Positions 14,482 through 20,605 of a stretch of DNA of 29,383 bases are shown here, one piece after another. This DNA is from a virus: IMG/VR virus record IMGVR_UViG_3300042874_000052, positions 1-29,383 of that record; one strand, given 5' to 3'. How positions within the stretch are numbered: position 1 is the first letter of the stretch; each line of letters starts with the position of its first letter. A program made the translations under genes and the position numbers. The notes below the pieces were generated by a model. That model was not told where the DNA came from and made no database searches. It was given only the letters and a program-made list of their open reading frames with translations.

Positions 14482-15078
14482 TTATTTCAGGTTATTGCTG
14501 ACGTTGTAGAATGATCCTCGTGTGGACGCATCAAGTGCCAGCAGTAGCATAGTCTCAAGCTCGTACATGTGCTTGGCTTTACCCCACGCTAGGATGGTCC
14601 TATGAAAATCCATAGGTCGCTTGTTGAACTCCTCATTCATCATCTCGCTTGAGCAGATGTAACCGTCATCGAGCGTACCGGCGTGGTAACCGATATACTT
14701 CCTGTCGTTCAGACGGTCAATCCACATGTAGATAAACGCCTCACCTACTTCGTCTTGGCAGACTACCTTATCGACATCTGATGAATCAACACCGTCGATG
14801 TAGTTCTTCCAGAGCACCCATGAGTAGGAGAGCATGTGGTTACCCTTCGGACTCTTCCAGAGCACAATGAAGGAGGGTTTCCCTTCGTACTCTGTCAGGT
14901 GATCCTGCACCTGCTTGTTCCAGAGTCCTTTGTACTCCTTGTCACCTACCTTGACAGTGATCGATCGCCGCCCTTTGACATCACGATCTACTTCGACTTC
15001 ATCAACGACGCATGAGAAGATATCGAAGAATTTGTCACTGCCGCTTACAAAATGCTTTACGGTCTTTACGTGTTCCAT
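14482..15078 (-). CDS. GIY-YIG-like nuclease domain protein, 198 aa
   Basis: The C-terminal half carries a GIY-YIG-like core: FIYMWIDRLNDRKYIGYHAG (115-134), DDGYICSSEMM (137-147), DFHRTILAWG (157-166) and ELETMLL (173-179), matching the nuclease lineage in which a DDGYxCSS segment follows the YIG strand. The N-terminal 110 residues are beta-rich with SITVKVGDKEYKGLW and have no recognised domain; they may recognise the target. The ATG has AAGGGA close upstream. It is unrelated in overall build to the 156-aa GIY-YIG protein further along, so the two probably arrived separately. Confidence 0.75.
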   Translation of the reverse strand: MEHVKTVKHFVSGSDKFFDIFSCVVDEVEVDRDVKGRRSITVKVGDKEYKGLWNKQVQDHLTEYEGKPSFIVLWKSPKGNHMLSYSWVLWKNYIDGVDSSDVDKVVCQDEVGEAFIYMWIDRLNDRKYIGYHAGTLDDGYICSSEMMNEEFNKRPMDFHRTILAWGKAKHMYELETMLLLALDASTRGSFYNVSNNLK

Positions 15079-15096
15079 CGTTCCCTTTGGTTGTCT

Positions 15097-15354
15097 TTAA
15101 AGATCTTCGGGTACCACTATTCCATTCCGGCGAAGCATCCATATTACGTCTTTGGGGAGTTCGTAAATACCGTCGTAGTCTATGAGTTCACCTTTGTAGA
15201 ACCACAAGCCGCCACTGCTGAGTAGATCATCGTGGTTACGGTACATTTTGATACGTTCGAAGTATCCGTACTCAACCCCGAGAGCTATCTCTACGAGAGT
15301 ACCCGTTCTAGTGTTGAGGAATTGCTCCTCGTAGTAATAGACAGGATCGCTCAC
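15097..15354 (-). CDS. Hypothetical protein, 85 aa, GTG start
   Basis: The start is a GTG that shares GTGA with the stop of the upstream 64-codon gene. The protein is beta-rich and acidic with several aromatics (DPVYYYEEQFLNTRTGTLVEI, LWFYKGELIDYDGIY). No family is recognised. Its first ten codons are present again, ending at an early stop, in the neighbouring duplicated unit, so this gene lay at the edge of the duplicated segment. Confidence 0.65.
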   Translation of the reverse strand: MSDPVYYYEEQFLNTRTGTLVEIALGVEYGYFERIKMYRNHDDLLSSGGLWFYKGELIDYDGIYELPKDVIWMLRRNGIVVPEDL

Positions 15355-15545
15355 GGCAGCTTTACCATCTTGCCGGCCCAGATATCACCCACATTATAGG
15401 CGCCCGCCTCGAACTCGGTCACAATCATATAGAACTCACCCTCGTTAGCCCAACCATCACGGACCTCAAATCTAAGCTCTACTGTTTCACCGTTGTTGGA
15501 GGGTGTCCCGATCTCTCGAAGAGCCAACGTGATTACATTATCCAT
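15351..15545 (-). CDS. Small beta-rich protein, 64 aa, tandem paralogue A
   Basis: ATG with GAGG nine bases upstream. It aligns without gaps to the adjacent 64-codon gene, with about 41 identical positions by hand count; shared segments include SNNGETVE and WAGKM. Strands alternate with charged turns, suggesting a small beta-barrel or beta-sandwich. Function unknown. The stop forms GTGA with the next gene. Confidence 0.75.
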   Translation of the reverse strand: MDNVITLALREIGTPSNNGETVELRFEVRDGWANEGEFYMIVTEFEAGAYNVGDIWAGKMVKLP

Positions 15546-15549
15546 CAGG

Positions 15550-15582
15550 TTATACCTCGTAGTAATAGACAGGATCGCTCAC
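15550..15582 (-). pseudogene. Ten-codon remnant of the 85-aa gene
   Basis: GTG AGC GAT and the following codons repeat the first nine codons of the gene at 15354 (SDPVYYYE), then run into GTA TAA where the duplicated unit ends. It is a by-product of the tandem duplication and unlikely to encode a function, although it still forms GTG-to-stop overlap with the paralogue B gene. Confidence 0.7.
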
Positions 15583-15773
15583 GGTAGCTTTGCCATCTTG
15601 CCGGCCCAGGTATCATCTATCTTATTGCCGTCTGCTTCGTGCCCGGCTACAATCAGATAGAATCCACCTTGGTTAGTCCAACAATCACGGATCTCAAATC
15701 TAGGCTCTACCGTTTCGCCGTTGTTTGAAGTCTTTCCAATCTCTCGAATAGCTAATGTGATTATATTTTCCAT
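15579..15773 (-). CDS. Small beta-rich protein, 64 aa, tandem paralogue B
   Basis: Same length and fold pattern as paralogue A: begins MENIITLAIREIG and ends WAGKMAKLP. Differences concentrate in the second half (VAGHEADGNKIDDT against VTEFEAGAYNVGDI), while the N-terminal half stays close. This uneven divergence suggests altered specificity of one face rather than decay. ATG with GAGG upstream; it lies four bases after the stop of the 99-aa gene. Confidence 0.75.
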   Translation of the reverse strand: MENIITLAIREIGKTSNNGETVEPRFEIRDCWTNQGGFYLIVAGHEADGNKIDDTWAGKMAKLP

Positions 15774-15777
15774 CAGG

Positions 15778-16077
15778 TTACACCTCGTGTAGGATTCTCA
15801 TTCGGTTAGCCAGCCACCACATTCCGCCCTGCCCCTCAGGACGTTGTAGGCTATATGCATCGAAGAACTGCACGCGACACCATACGCGATTCTTTTCTGA
15901 TAGGTGTGGCGCAGACTTCTTACCGCAGATATGCCAGCCAGGTCGGTACGCGTATCCCTTTGTAGGATGGCTTTCGGCGGTATACCATTCACCTTCAGTC
16001 AGCTTCAGTTTTCTGTTTATGAACAGTGGCCCATAGGTACCGTCCACACGCTTGCGGAAGAGCTTATAACCGATCAT
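15778..16077 (-). CDS. Conserved phage protein of unknown function, 99 aa
   Basis: The sequence follows a pattern I know from many tailed phages: GYKLFRKRVDGTYGPLFINR (3-22), then GEWYTAESHPTKGYAYRPGWH (29-49), APHLSEKNRVWC (57-68) and RPEGQGGMWWLANRM (79-93). The many conserved Trp, His and Cys residues suggest a small enzyme-like or metal-binding fold, but no activity is known to me. The ATG has AAGGA four bases upstream and shares ATGA with the upstream Cys-rich gene. Confidence 0.85.
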   Translation of the reverse strand: MIGYKLFRKRVDGTYGPLFINRKLKLTEGEWYTAESHPTKGYAYRPGWHICGKKSAPHLSEKNRVWCRVQFFDAYSLQRPEGQGGMWWLANRMRILHEV

Positions 16078-16286
16078 ACATTCCTTGATAGAAAGAAAGG
16101 GCAGTCATGCACTCGATCAGGAGATACATAGCCCCGAAGTGGAACCTCGACATATCCGTATGCTATTGTGACACAGTAGGGTTGAGGCTGGGTTTGGATC
16201 TGTACAGTACACCTATATGCGCTATCCCGCAGGATCCTTTTACCGTTGGGATTATACAGGTGCACACATTTGCGGCAGGTAGTCAT
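16074..16286 (-). CDS. Cys-rich, probably zinc-binding small protein, 70 aa
   Basis: Cysteines at 4, 7, 26, 38 and 62 with an N-terminal CRKC and a C-terminal HDCPFF suggest one zinc site made from CxxC and two later Cys residues. The rest is beta-rich (YRCTVQIQTQPQPYCVTIAYGYVEV). ATG with GGTGAG upstream; both ends form ATGA junctions. No named family is recognised. Confidence 0.75.
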   Translation of the reverse strand: MTTCRKCVHLYNPNGKRILRDSAYRCTVQIQTQPQPYCVTIAYGYVEVPLRGYVSPDRVHDCPFFLSRNV

Positions 16287-16474
16287 CGTGTTCTCACCAC
16301 TTGAATAGGTTGTAGCCCGTGGAATACGTCACAGCGTACCCGTCCTGGATACATGTTATCGATCCACTGTTGGCATTGGGACGGTGACTCGAACTCAAGA
16401 TCCACTCCGAAGTGCTTCAACTCGACCCATGTCTCCTCGTCAGATAACCTGACAAATGGTTGGTAGAGCTCCAT
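16283..16474 (-). CDS. Hypothetical protein, 63 aa
   Basis: Start placed at the ATG at 16474 with AAGGA five bases upstream; the longer frame to 16603 lies antisense-like over another gene's frame and has no site. The product starts MELYQPFVRLSDEETWVEL and ends with a basic tail. It shares ATGA with the Cys-rich gene. No family is recognised. Confidence 0.7.
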   Translation of the reverse strand: MELYQPFVRLSDEETWVELKHFGVDLEFESPSQCQQWIDNMYPGRVRCDVFHGLQPIQVVRTR

Positions 16475-16502
16475 CAGTTTCCTTATACGTTGATTGGGAT
16501 GG

Positions 16503-16823
16503 TCAGATACCCTTGGCAGGATAATACTTGGCGTACAACTTGCTGTTATCCGTGGTGAAAGGCCGGCCATTTGTGAACTTGAATTTGCCCTTATTGGTCT
16601 CACCGATCTTGACCAGTGTCAATTCCTCGACATGATGTGTCTCATAACGGATAGAATACCCGATAAGCCCGGGGGTGAGAGTCTTGACATCCTTCTCTGT
16701 CTTATTGACTGCAAGGACCTTATATACACGAGTCCCGAAAGCGGTGCTGCGGGCATATCCGCCCACTTTGAAACCGGTCTGATCCTTGATCAGATTTGTA
16801 CGACGAACTTTAGGTGTCAGCAC
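16503..16823 (-). CDS. Hypothetical protein, 106 aa, GTG start
   Basis: GTG start with GGAG nine bases upstream. The protein is basic and beta-rich, with FKVGGYARSTAFGTRVYKVLAVN (18-40) recalling small SH3-like barrels and GKFKFTNGRPF towards the end. No named domain can be given. It follows the 27-codon membrane peptide gene by 22 bases. Confidence 0.65.
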   Translation of the reverse strand: MLTPKVRRTNLIKDQTGFKVGGYARSTAFGTRVYKVLAVNKTEKDVKTLTPGLIGYSIRYETHHVEELTLVKIGETNKGKFKFTNGRPFTTDNSKLYAKYYPAKGI

Positions 16824-16845
16824 GAGTGTTTACTCCAAAAATATT

Positions 16846-16929
16846 TCATGTTTCTGCTGCCAGGAATGTTACTACGAGGATGGCGAATGACGCTACCATA
16901 TAGTAGACGTATTTGAAGAATTTACTCAA
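16846..16929 (-). CDS. Mini membrane peptide, 27 aa, TTG start
   Basis: A TTG sharing TTGA with the DNA ligase stop opens a 27-codon frame, with GGAG eight bases upstream. The product has a short basic start (SKFFKYVYYM) and one hydrophobic helix (VASFAILVVTFLA), ending AET. The Shine-Dalgarno site, the coupling and the exact fit into an otherwise empty 100-base space support a real gene, but the length and rare start keep it uncertain. Confidence 0.5.
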   Translation of the reverse strand: MSKFFKYVYYMVASFAILVVTFLAAET

Positions 16930-17798
16930 CCGTCAATCTCCATATCACGTAGTCCCAGATATACAGGGTGGCGGGGCTTATCCTTGATACCGACCGGGAA
17001 GTACTTGTACTTGACCGTTTTACCGATCCAGTCCAGATTGGCTCGATCTTTGGCGTCGAACCCGGTACCGATATTGAACTCGACTCCTGTTACCAGATCA
17101 CGAACTTCGAGAGCACCCATAGTGCCCTTACCGACCATACCTGCTTGGTGGATGGATCGCTTTGTACGACCGAGTTCATTGACAGTTGCCTCATTCGTGT
17201 TCTCCATCTCTTCTGCGATACCGACCACGACAGCTTCACTGTCCATGTACCGCTTCAGCTTCCATGCATTCTGCTCTTTAAGAGTGGTTCGGCCGTACTT
17301 GTACTGGCCAGACATTGAACGGAGAACGACTCCCTCGTATCCTTCGAGTAGACACTGTTGTTCGTACGCGTTCAATTCTCGCTGATCGGAGATACGATGT
17401 GGCTTCAGGAAGATGATGTTGGGATGCAGACGATGAAGATGGTACTCAAGTTCTGTCATCCGGACATCGTAGGTATCTTTCAGGTTGTTCCAGAAGTCGA
17501 AGCAGAAGAATAGGAAGGGCTCTACTTTGTCCTGGGACATGACTACGCTGTTCGTCTTTCGGTAGACGTCCTTTGCAGTCGGTGATCCGACGATGATTTC
17601 ACCGTCCAGCCCTTCCAGGCCCATCGACCCTAGTTCATTCCTGATGTGCTTGTTCGGGATCGGCTTTAGGGTACGACTCACCGCGCCACCAGGCCATGTG
17701 GTCAGACAGCGTATGCCGTCCAATTTAGGCGTGGCGTAGAGTGGATATGGAAGTGATTCCACATCCGGGTTATCCTTACATAGTAGCATTGGTTTCAT
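16926..17798 (-). CDS. ATP-dependent DNA ligase
   Basis: Seals nicks left by lagging-strand synthesis. The nucleotidyltransferase motifs are visible: motif I TPKLDGIR with the nucleophile K25, motif III FFCFDFW (about 96-102), motif IV EGVVLRS (153-159) and motif V WKLKRY (177-182), followed by an OB-type domain with VGKGTMGALEV. Length 290 aa, compact compared with 359 for T7 ligase. The start shares ATGA with the upstream gene; the ribosome binding site is weak, so coupling probably matters. Confidence 0.95.
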   Translation of the reverse strand: MKPMLLCKDNPDVESLPYPLYATPKLDGIRCLTTWPGGAVSRTLKPIPNKHIRNELGSMGLEGLDGEIIVGSPTAKDVYRKTNSVVMSQDKVEPFLFFCFDFWNNLKDTYDVRMTELEYHLHRLHPNIIFLKPHRISDQRELNAYEQQCLLEGYEGVVLRSMSGQYKYGRTTLKEQNAWKLKRYMDSEAVVVGIAEEMENTNEATVNELGRTKRSIHQAGMVGKGTMGALEVRDLVTGVEFNIGTGFDAKDRANLDWIGKTVKYKYFPVGIKDKPRHPVYLGLRDMEIDG

Positions 17799-17983
17799 TT
17801 GGGAATGCTCTTCAGTTTTTCAGCTACGTGATCGGCTACCAACTTGCTCAGCTGGAATGCCTTCTTATCCATCATGTAGAGGCTTACCCGATCCACCCTT
17901 CGTGCCTTGGTGTATTGAGCGATGGACTCGGAGAGCTCTATAATAAGCGCTTCTCGCCAGATATTTGGCCGTTTCTCAGTCAT
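17795..17983 (-). CDS. Hypothetical helical protein, 62 aa
   Basis: ATG at 17983 with GGAGG six bases upstream, one of the strongest sites in the window; a TTG one codon earlier is not needed. The product is helical and basic (IAQYTKARRVDRVSLYMMDKKAFQLSKLV). It shares TGATG with the zinc-knuckle gene and ATGA with the ligase. No family is recognised. Confidence 0.75.
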   Translation of the reverse strand: MTEKRPNIWREALIIELSESIAQYTKARRVDRVSLYMMDKKAFQLSKLVADHVAEKLKSIPK

Positions 17984-18147
17984 CAATATCCTCCGTACAT
18001 ATCCATCCAGTCATTCATATCCGGCGGTGGCGGCACTGGTGGTGGTGGTGGTTTAGGAACGGGTGGCAGTGGAATGTCGAGAGGCCAAGGGCAATGATTC
18101 GAGTGGTGCCCTTGTCGTCCGCAGCGTACACACCACTTTTCGATCAT
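17983..18147 (-). CDS. CCHC zinc-knuckle protein with polyproline tail, 54 aa
   Basis: CVRCGRQGHHSNHC (6-19) is an exact C-X2-C-X4-H-X4-C zinc knuckle of the kind that binds single-stranded nucleic acid in retroviral nucleocapsids. It is followed by PWPLDIPLPPV, a run rich in Pro (31-42), and an acidic aromatic end (DMNDWMDMYGGY). The frame is supported by ATGA with the upstream gene and TGATG with the downstream gene. Similar CPWP-containing knuckle proteins occur in other phages. Nucleic-acid binding is an inference; the Pro-rich tail could bind a protein partner. Confidence 0.8.
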   Translation of the reverse strand: MIEKWCVRCGRQGHHSNHCPWPLDIPLPPVPKPPPPPVPPPPDMNDWMDMYGGY

Positions 18148-18347
18148 CGCATCGATTCCAGCAGGTTAAGTGCCTTCTTAATCTCGTCGTAGCGGATCAT
18201 GTCTTGCACAGAACTGATGTGGATGCTGATACCGTTACGTTCCATAGATTCACCTACCAGACGCGTAGCTTCGTGCATTGCGCAGTAGATCTCTTGGAAC
18301 TGTTGTGGTGTCAGTGTCCGCTTAACGTACTTGTGACCGGGAATCAT
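18144..18347 (-). CDS. Hypothetical helical protein, 67 aa
   Basis: ATG at 18347 with GGAGG six bases upstream, sharing TGATG with the 26-codon membrane peptide gene. The product contains KRTLTPQQFQEIYCAMHEATRL followed by charged helices (MIRYDEIKKALNLLESM). The longer frame to 18458 is not supported. No family is recognised. Confidence 0.75.
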   Translation of the reverse strand: MIPGHKYVKRTLTPQQFQEIYCAMHEATRLVGESMERNGISIHISSVQDMIRYDEIKKALNLLESMR

Positions 18348-18427
18348 CAGGCACCTCCGCCAGGTGGTTTGTTGAGAACCATGGTAGTAATCAGGAGCAG
18401 GATCGCTGCCCCGGTAAGGATTATCAT
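18347..18427 (-). CDS. Mini membrane peptide, 26 aa
   Basis: Starts with ATG sharing ATGA with the 47-codon gene and ends in TGATG with the next gene. The product is one hydrophobic helix (IILTGAAILLLITTMVL) followed by NKPPGGGA. Its last codons also carry the GGAGG site of the downstream gene. Length fits a single membrane span with a short outer tail. Confidence 0.6.
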   Translation of the reverse strand: MIILTGAAILLLITTMVLNKPPGGGA

Positions 18428-18567
18428 GTAGCCATCTTGTATAGGCCGATGTTGGCAAATGCGTAACCTAGGTAGCAGATGAACATAGGGGTGTTCCCTT
18501 TAGTCAGTTGCTCTATAGCCACGTACAGATAGATAGCACCGGTTAGTGCCACTAGCCAGCCGCTCAT
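18424..18567 (-). CDS. Small membrane protein with two hydrophobic segments, 47 aa
   Basis: The ATG shares ATGA with the upstream 94-aa gene. Two hydrophobic stretches (WLVALTGAIYLYVAI and MFICYLGYAFANIGLY) are joined by EQLTKGNTP, giving a hairpin membrane protein. The GNTP turn and the GYAFANIGL segment match a small membrane protein pattern seen in several podophage genomes. Function unknown; it could act with the 26-aa peptide encoded immediately downstream. Confidence 0.75.
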   Translation of the reverse strand: MSGWLVALTGAIYLYVAIEQLTKGNTPMFICYLGYAFANIGLYKMAT

Positions 18568-18848
18568 TTCTCTGCAATCCACCCGGCATACATTGTGGGG
18601 TAACCTTTCTTTGCAAACCTTTTCGCAGCCTTTTCAAGGTAACTTTTTTCGATGTGGCTGTCCGGATAGGCACCGTAGTTGTGAGCCATACGGAATCCAC
18701 GCAGAAGGTGGTGGACGTACCTAGGGTTCTCGTATTCGCACCTGTAATCTAGGTAGACATCCAGCAGGTACTCGCGTGCGGCATCTTCTTGCCTGTTTCG
18801 TTCCAGATCGAGATGGGCGATAAGGTTACGCTCTTCCGCGGTACTCAT
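18564..18848 (-). CDS. Hypothetical helical protein, 94 aa
   Basis: Start at the ATG at 18848, which forms ATGA with the pyrophosphohydrolase stop; an ATG six codons earlier has no site. The protein is charged and helical, with YLLDVYLDYRCEYENPRYVHHLL and a basic second half (KSYLEKAAKRFAKKGYP). No family is recognised. Confidence 0.75.
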   Translation of the reverse strand: MSTAEERNLIAHLDLERNRQEDAAREYLLDVYLDYRCEYENPRYVHHLLRGFRMAHNYGAYPDSHIEKSYLEKAAKRFAKKGYPTMYAGWIAEK

Positions 18849-19468
18849 TCGGACACCTTCTTCCATACGTTTACTCGGCGAGAAGCACCCAGGATACGAG
18901 TGTTGGGGCGATCATCCACGAAATTACCGGCGCTAATACTGTCAAGTAGAATAGCACAGCATGCCATGAGGTGACCGAGGTGATGTACGAGCGAATCCTC
19001 TGCATAGTCCTCTCCTTCCCACCAGTCCCAGTGATGGCGGTTCATTGCGTTGTGGAACACAGATGCCGTAACCCGCGATTCGCGGTAGTTGTACGGGTCG
19101 TACTTCTTGGCGCCGTCGGCCATAGCTGCACCCAGTGCGAAGACAGCTACTGAGGGGATTGCAGCGGTGTCAGCCTTGGTTGCTCCGACCGCATCCTTCT
19201 TGTTCTTCTTCATCTCGGGCATAATCGAGTTGTCCTTATCTTGTTGCCGACCGATCTCTTCATTCATCCGAGCATGGCATGTTGCTTCTGGCGCCGCGTC
19301 AAGATTTACGAAACCCGCGTTGTATTCATCTAGGAATATGGCATTATTGTCCAAATTATCCAAGATGTAACCGTCAGGGTATTGTCGGAATGCCCATGCG
19401 AAGGCGGTCCCCGGCGGTACTGCCACCTTACTTCCTCCTTTAGTATAGAACTCAAACATTGTAGACAT
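18845..19468 (-). CDS. DUF5664-type dNTP diphosphohydrolase-like protein, 207 aa
   Basis: The second half carries the pattern of this family: ALGAAMADGAKKYDPYNYRES, then HNAMNRHHWDWWEGEDYAED and VHHLGHLMACCAILLD, with the acidic and His residues expected for a metal-dependent all-alpha pyrophosphohydrolase. Related proteins hydrolyse dATP or dGTP; the MazZ enzyme of a 2-aminoadenine phage is a distant functional relative. The N-terminal 80 residues are less typical (GGSKVAVPPGTAFAWAFRQYPDG). Start: ATG at 19468 with AAGGAG seven bases upstream; the longer frame is not supported. No purZ-like gene is present in the window, so base modification cannot be inferred. Confidence 0.75.
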   Translation of the reverse strand: MSTMFEFYTKGGSKVAVPPGTAFAWAFRQYPDGYILDNLDNNAIFLDEYNAGFVNLDAAPEATCHARMNEEIGRQQDKDNSIMPEMKKNKKDAVGATKADTAAIPSVAVFALGAAMADGAKKYDPYNYRESRVTASVFHNAMNRHHWDWWEGEDYAEDSLVHHLGHLMACCAILLDSISAGNFVDDRPNTRILGASRRVNVWKKVSE

Positions 19469-19703
19469 CCCCGTTCTCCTTGATCTTCTTCTTCTCGTAG
19501 GGTACGACAGCTCGACGATAGAACTCGAGCTTGCAGCACTCAAGAGCACCTATAACCTCGTTGTAGCCGCTGTATCCGGGTTCGTTACCGTTTACTTCCA
19601 GAAATCCCAGACACAGGCAGGTGATCATATAATTCAATTCACCCGCCGTTGTCGGCTTGATTGCCTGGAGAGTTTCGCGGTCTGACTGCTTGATATAGGG
19701 CAT
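19452..19703 (-). CDS. Conserved phage protein of the MPYI...NGDVY family, 83 aa
   Basis: The start MPYIKQSDRETL, the core AGELNYMITCL, the segment YSGYNEVIGALECCKLEFYRR and the end VPYEKKKIKENGDVY match a small protein family that is common in phages and some bacteria (I believe DUF6899) and has no known activity. ATG with GAGGA six bases upstream, located inside the end of the preceding mini gene. It overlaps the pyrophosphohydrolase start by 17 bases. Confidence 0.85.
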   Translation of the reverse strand: MPYIKQSDRETLQAIKPTTAGELNYMITCLCLGFLEVNGNEPGYSGYNEVIGALECCKLEFYRRAVVPYEKKKIKENGDVYNV

Positions 19704-19704
19704 C

Positions 19705-19794
19705 TTAGATCCTCACTTTGGTTGGACTAAATAGGGTGTATAGGAGAGTGAAACACCCGAAGAATAACATACATACGAACGCTTTACTCAGCAT
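19705..19794 (-). CDS. Mini membrane peptide, 29 aa
   Basis: ATG at 19794 inside the last codons of the preceding mini gene (11-base overlap), stop one base before the next start. The product is MLSKAFVCMLFFGCFTLLY followed by a basic end (TLFSPTKVRI): a single membrane helix with two Cys residues and a positive tail. Its 3' end carries the GAGGA site for the next gene. Confidence 0.55.
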   Translation of the reverse strand: MLSKAFVCMLFFGCFTLLYTLFSPTKVRI

Positions 19795-19873
19795 CTGCTT
19801 CTATGATTACTCCATAGTACGAACTAAAGGACAGTATTGCCAGGAAACATTCCCAATAGTATTGGGGACTCAT
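19784..19873 (-). CDS. Mini hydrophobic peptide, 29 aa
   Basis: ATG sharing TAATG with the stop of the deoxyribosyltransferase-like gene. The product has a hydrophobic aromatic centre (FLAILSFSSYYGVII) and an acidic end (EADAE). With the next peptide, which has a basic tail, it forms an overlapping pair of about equal length. No separate ribosome binding site is seen, so translation would depend on coupling. Confidence 0.5.
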   Translation of the reverse strand: MSPQYYWECFLAILSFSSYYGVIIEADAE

Positions 19874-20277
19874 TACAGATACTGACCGACGATTGTGTCG
19901 CAAGCCTTCTCGACAGTGCTACGCCACTCTGTGATGAGACTTTCGAAGAACGGATGGTACTTGACGTTCTCCTTAAAGGCCACTACAGGTTTTCGCAGGA
20001 TGTAGCTGGCGTAGAACACCTCCATAGCTGTCCCGTGCTTAGGCACCTTGTCATTATTTAGATTGACGAGTACCATGTCGCAGTCGCGGATGTCCATCAT
20101 ATCTAGCTCGAAGATACGACGCATCGTCTTCTGCTCGAAGTTATGCACCCGACGGCAGGGATTTAGTGTTTGGACGCCAGCCCCTGACAAGATTGAGGTC
20201 GCGATGTTACGCCACCCGTTCATGTCGTCTGGCGACAGGTTTTCCATACCTCCTGCAAGGTAAATCTTCTTGATCAT
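19873..20277 (-). CDS. Nucleoside 2-deoxyribosyltransferase-like protein, 134 aa
   Basis: The N-terminal KKIYLAGGMENL with a following MNGWR, the DMMDIRDCDMVLVNLN segment and HGTAMEVFYASYILRKPVVAF match the nucleotide-binding and catalytic (Glu in GTAMEV) parts of the deoxyribosyltransferase / DNPH1-like fold. Family members exchange or hydrolyse the base of deoxynucleosides or deoxynucleotides. The substrate here is unknown; nucleotide salvage, or removal of an unwanted nucleotide, fits the neighbourhood. The ATG at 20277 lacks a strong ribosome binding site. Confidence 0.75.
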   Translation of the reverse strand: MIKKIYLAGGMENLSPDDMNGWRNIATSILSGAGVQTLNPCRRVHNFEQKTMRRIFELDMMDIRDCDMVLVNLNNDKVPKHGTAMEVFYASYILRKPVVAFKENVKYHPFFESLITEWRSTVEKACDTIVGQYL

Positions 20278-20311
20278 GGTTTGTTTCTGAAAGTGATTTC
20301 TGAGCTAGCTT

Positions 20312-20605
20312 TCATTCAGTATCTCCGTCTTGGTATGGACGATACAGGTGGAGTGAGCATTTAGGAGCCACACAGTTGGTGATATCCGACCTGATACCGC
20401 CGACGCATTCATTGCAGAATGCCTTGATGGCCATGATCGGAGTCATTTTGCGCTGAGCTTTCTTAATGCGCTCTTCCTCTTCCCATTTAGCCAGAGCTTT
20501 CCCACCCTTATCCTTAGCAGCGGCCTTCTTCTTGCGCCACTCAGCGAGGGCAGCAGCACCTTTGACCATCATTTCCGGACTGATAGAACGTTTCTTTTTG
20601 ATCAT
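20312..20605 (-). CDS. Basic protein with C-terminal zinc-binding motif, 97 aa
   Basis: Residues 1-55 form a very basic Ala/Lys helix (EWRKKKAAAKDKGGKALAKW). The end carries FCNECVGGIRSDITNCVAPKCSL, a Cys4 motif (C-X2-C, later C-X4-C) followed by HLYRPYQ; this Cys pattern with a closing YR is common in small phage proteins. Nucleic-acid binding is likely by composition. The start shares ATGA with the nucleotidyltransferase-like gene. Confidence 0.8.
   Translation of the reverse strand: MIKKKRSISPEMMVKGAAALAEWRKKKAAAKDKGGKALAKWEEEERIKKAQRKMTPIMAIKAFCNECVGGIRSDITNCVAPKCSLHLYRPYQDGDTE

Larger units (their letters stand above)
15331..15786 (-). repeat. Two tandem copies of a 228-bp unit
   Basis: Copy 1 is 15331-15558 and copy 2 is 15559-15786. 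Each holds a complete 64-codon gene with its ribosome binding site (GAGGT, then a start nine bases on) plus the first ten codons of the 85-aa GTG gene. Copies have diverged by substitution only; no insertion or deletion is seen between the 64-codon frames. Confidence 0.85.
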
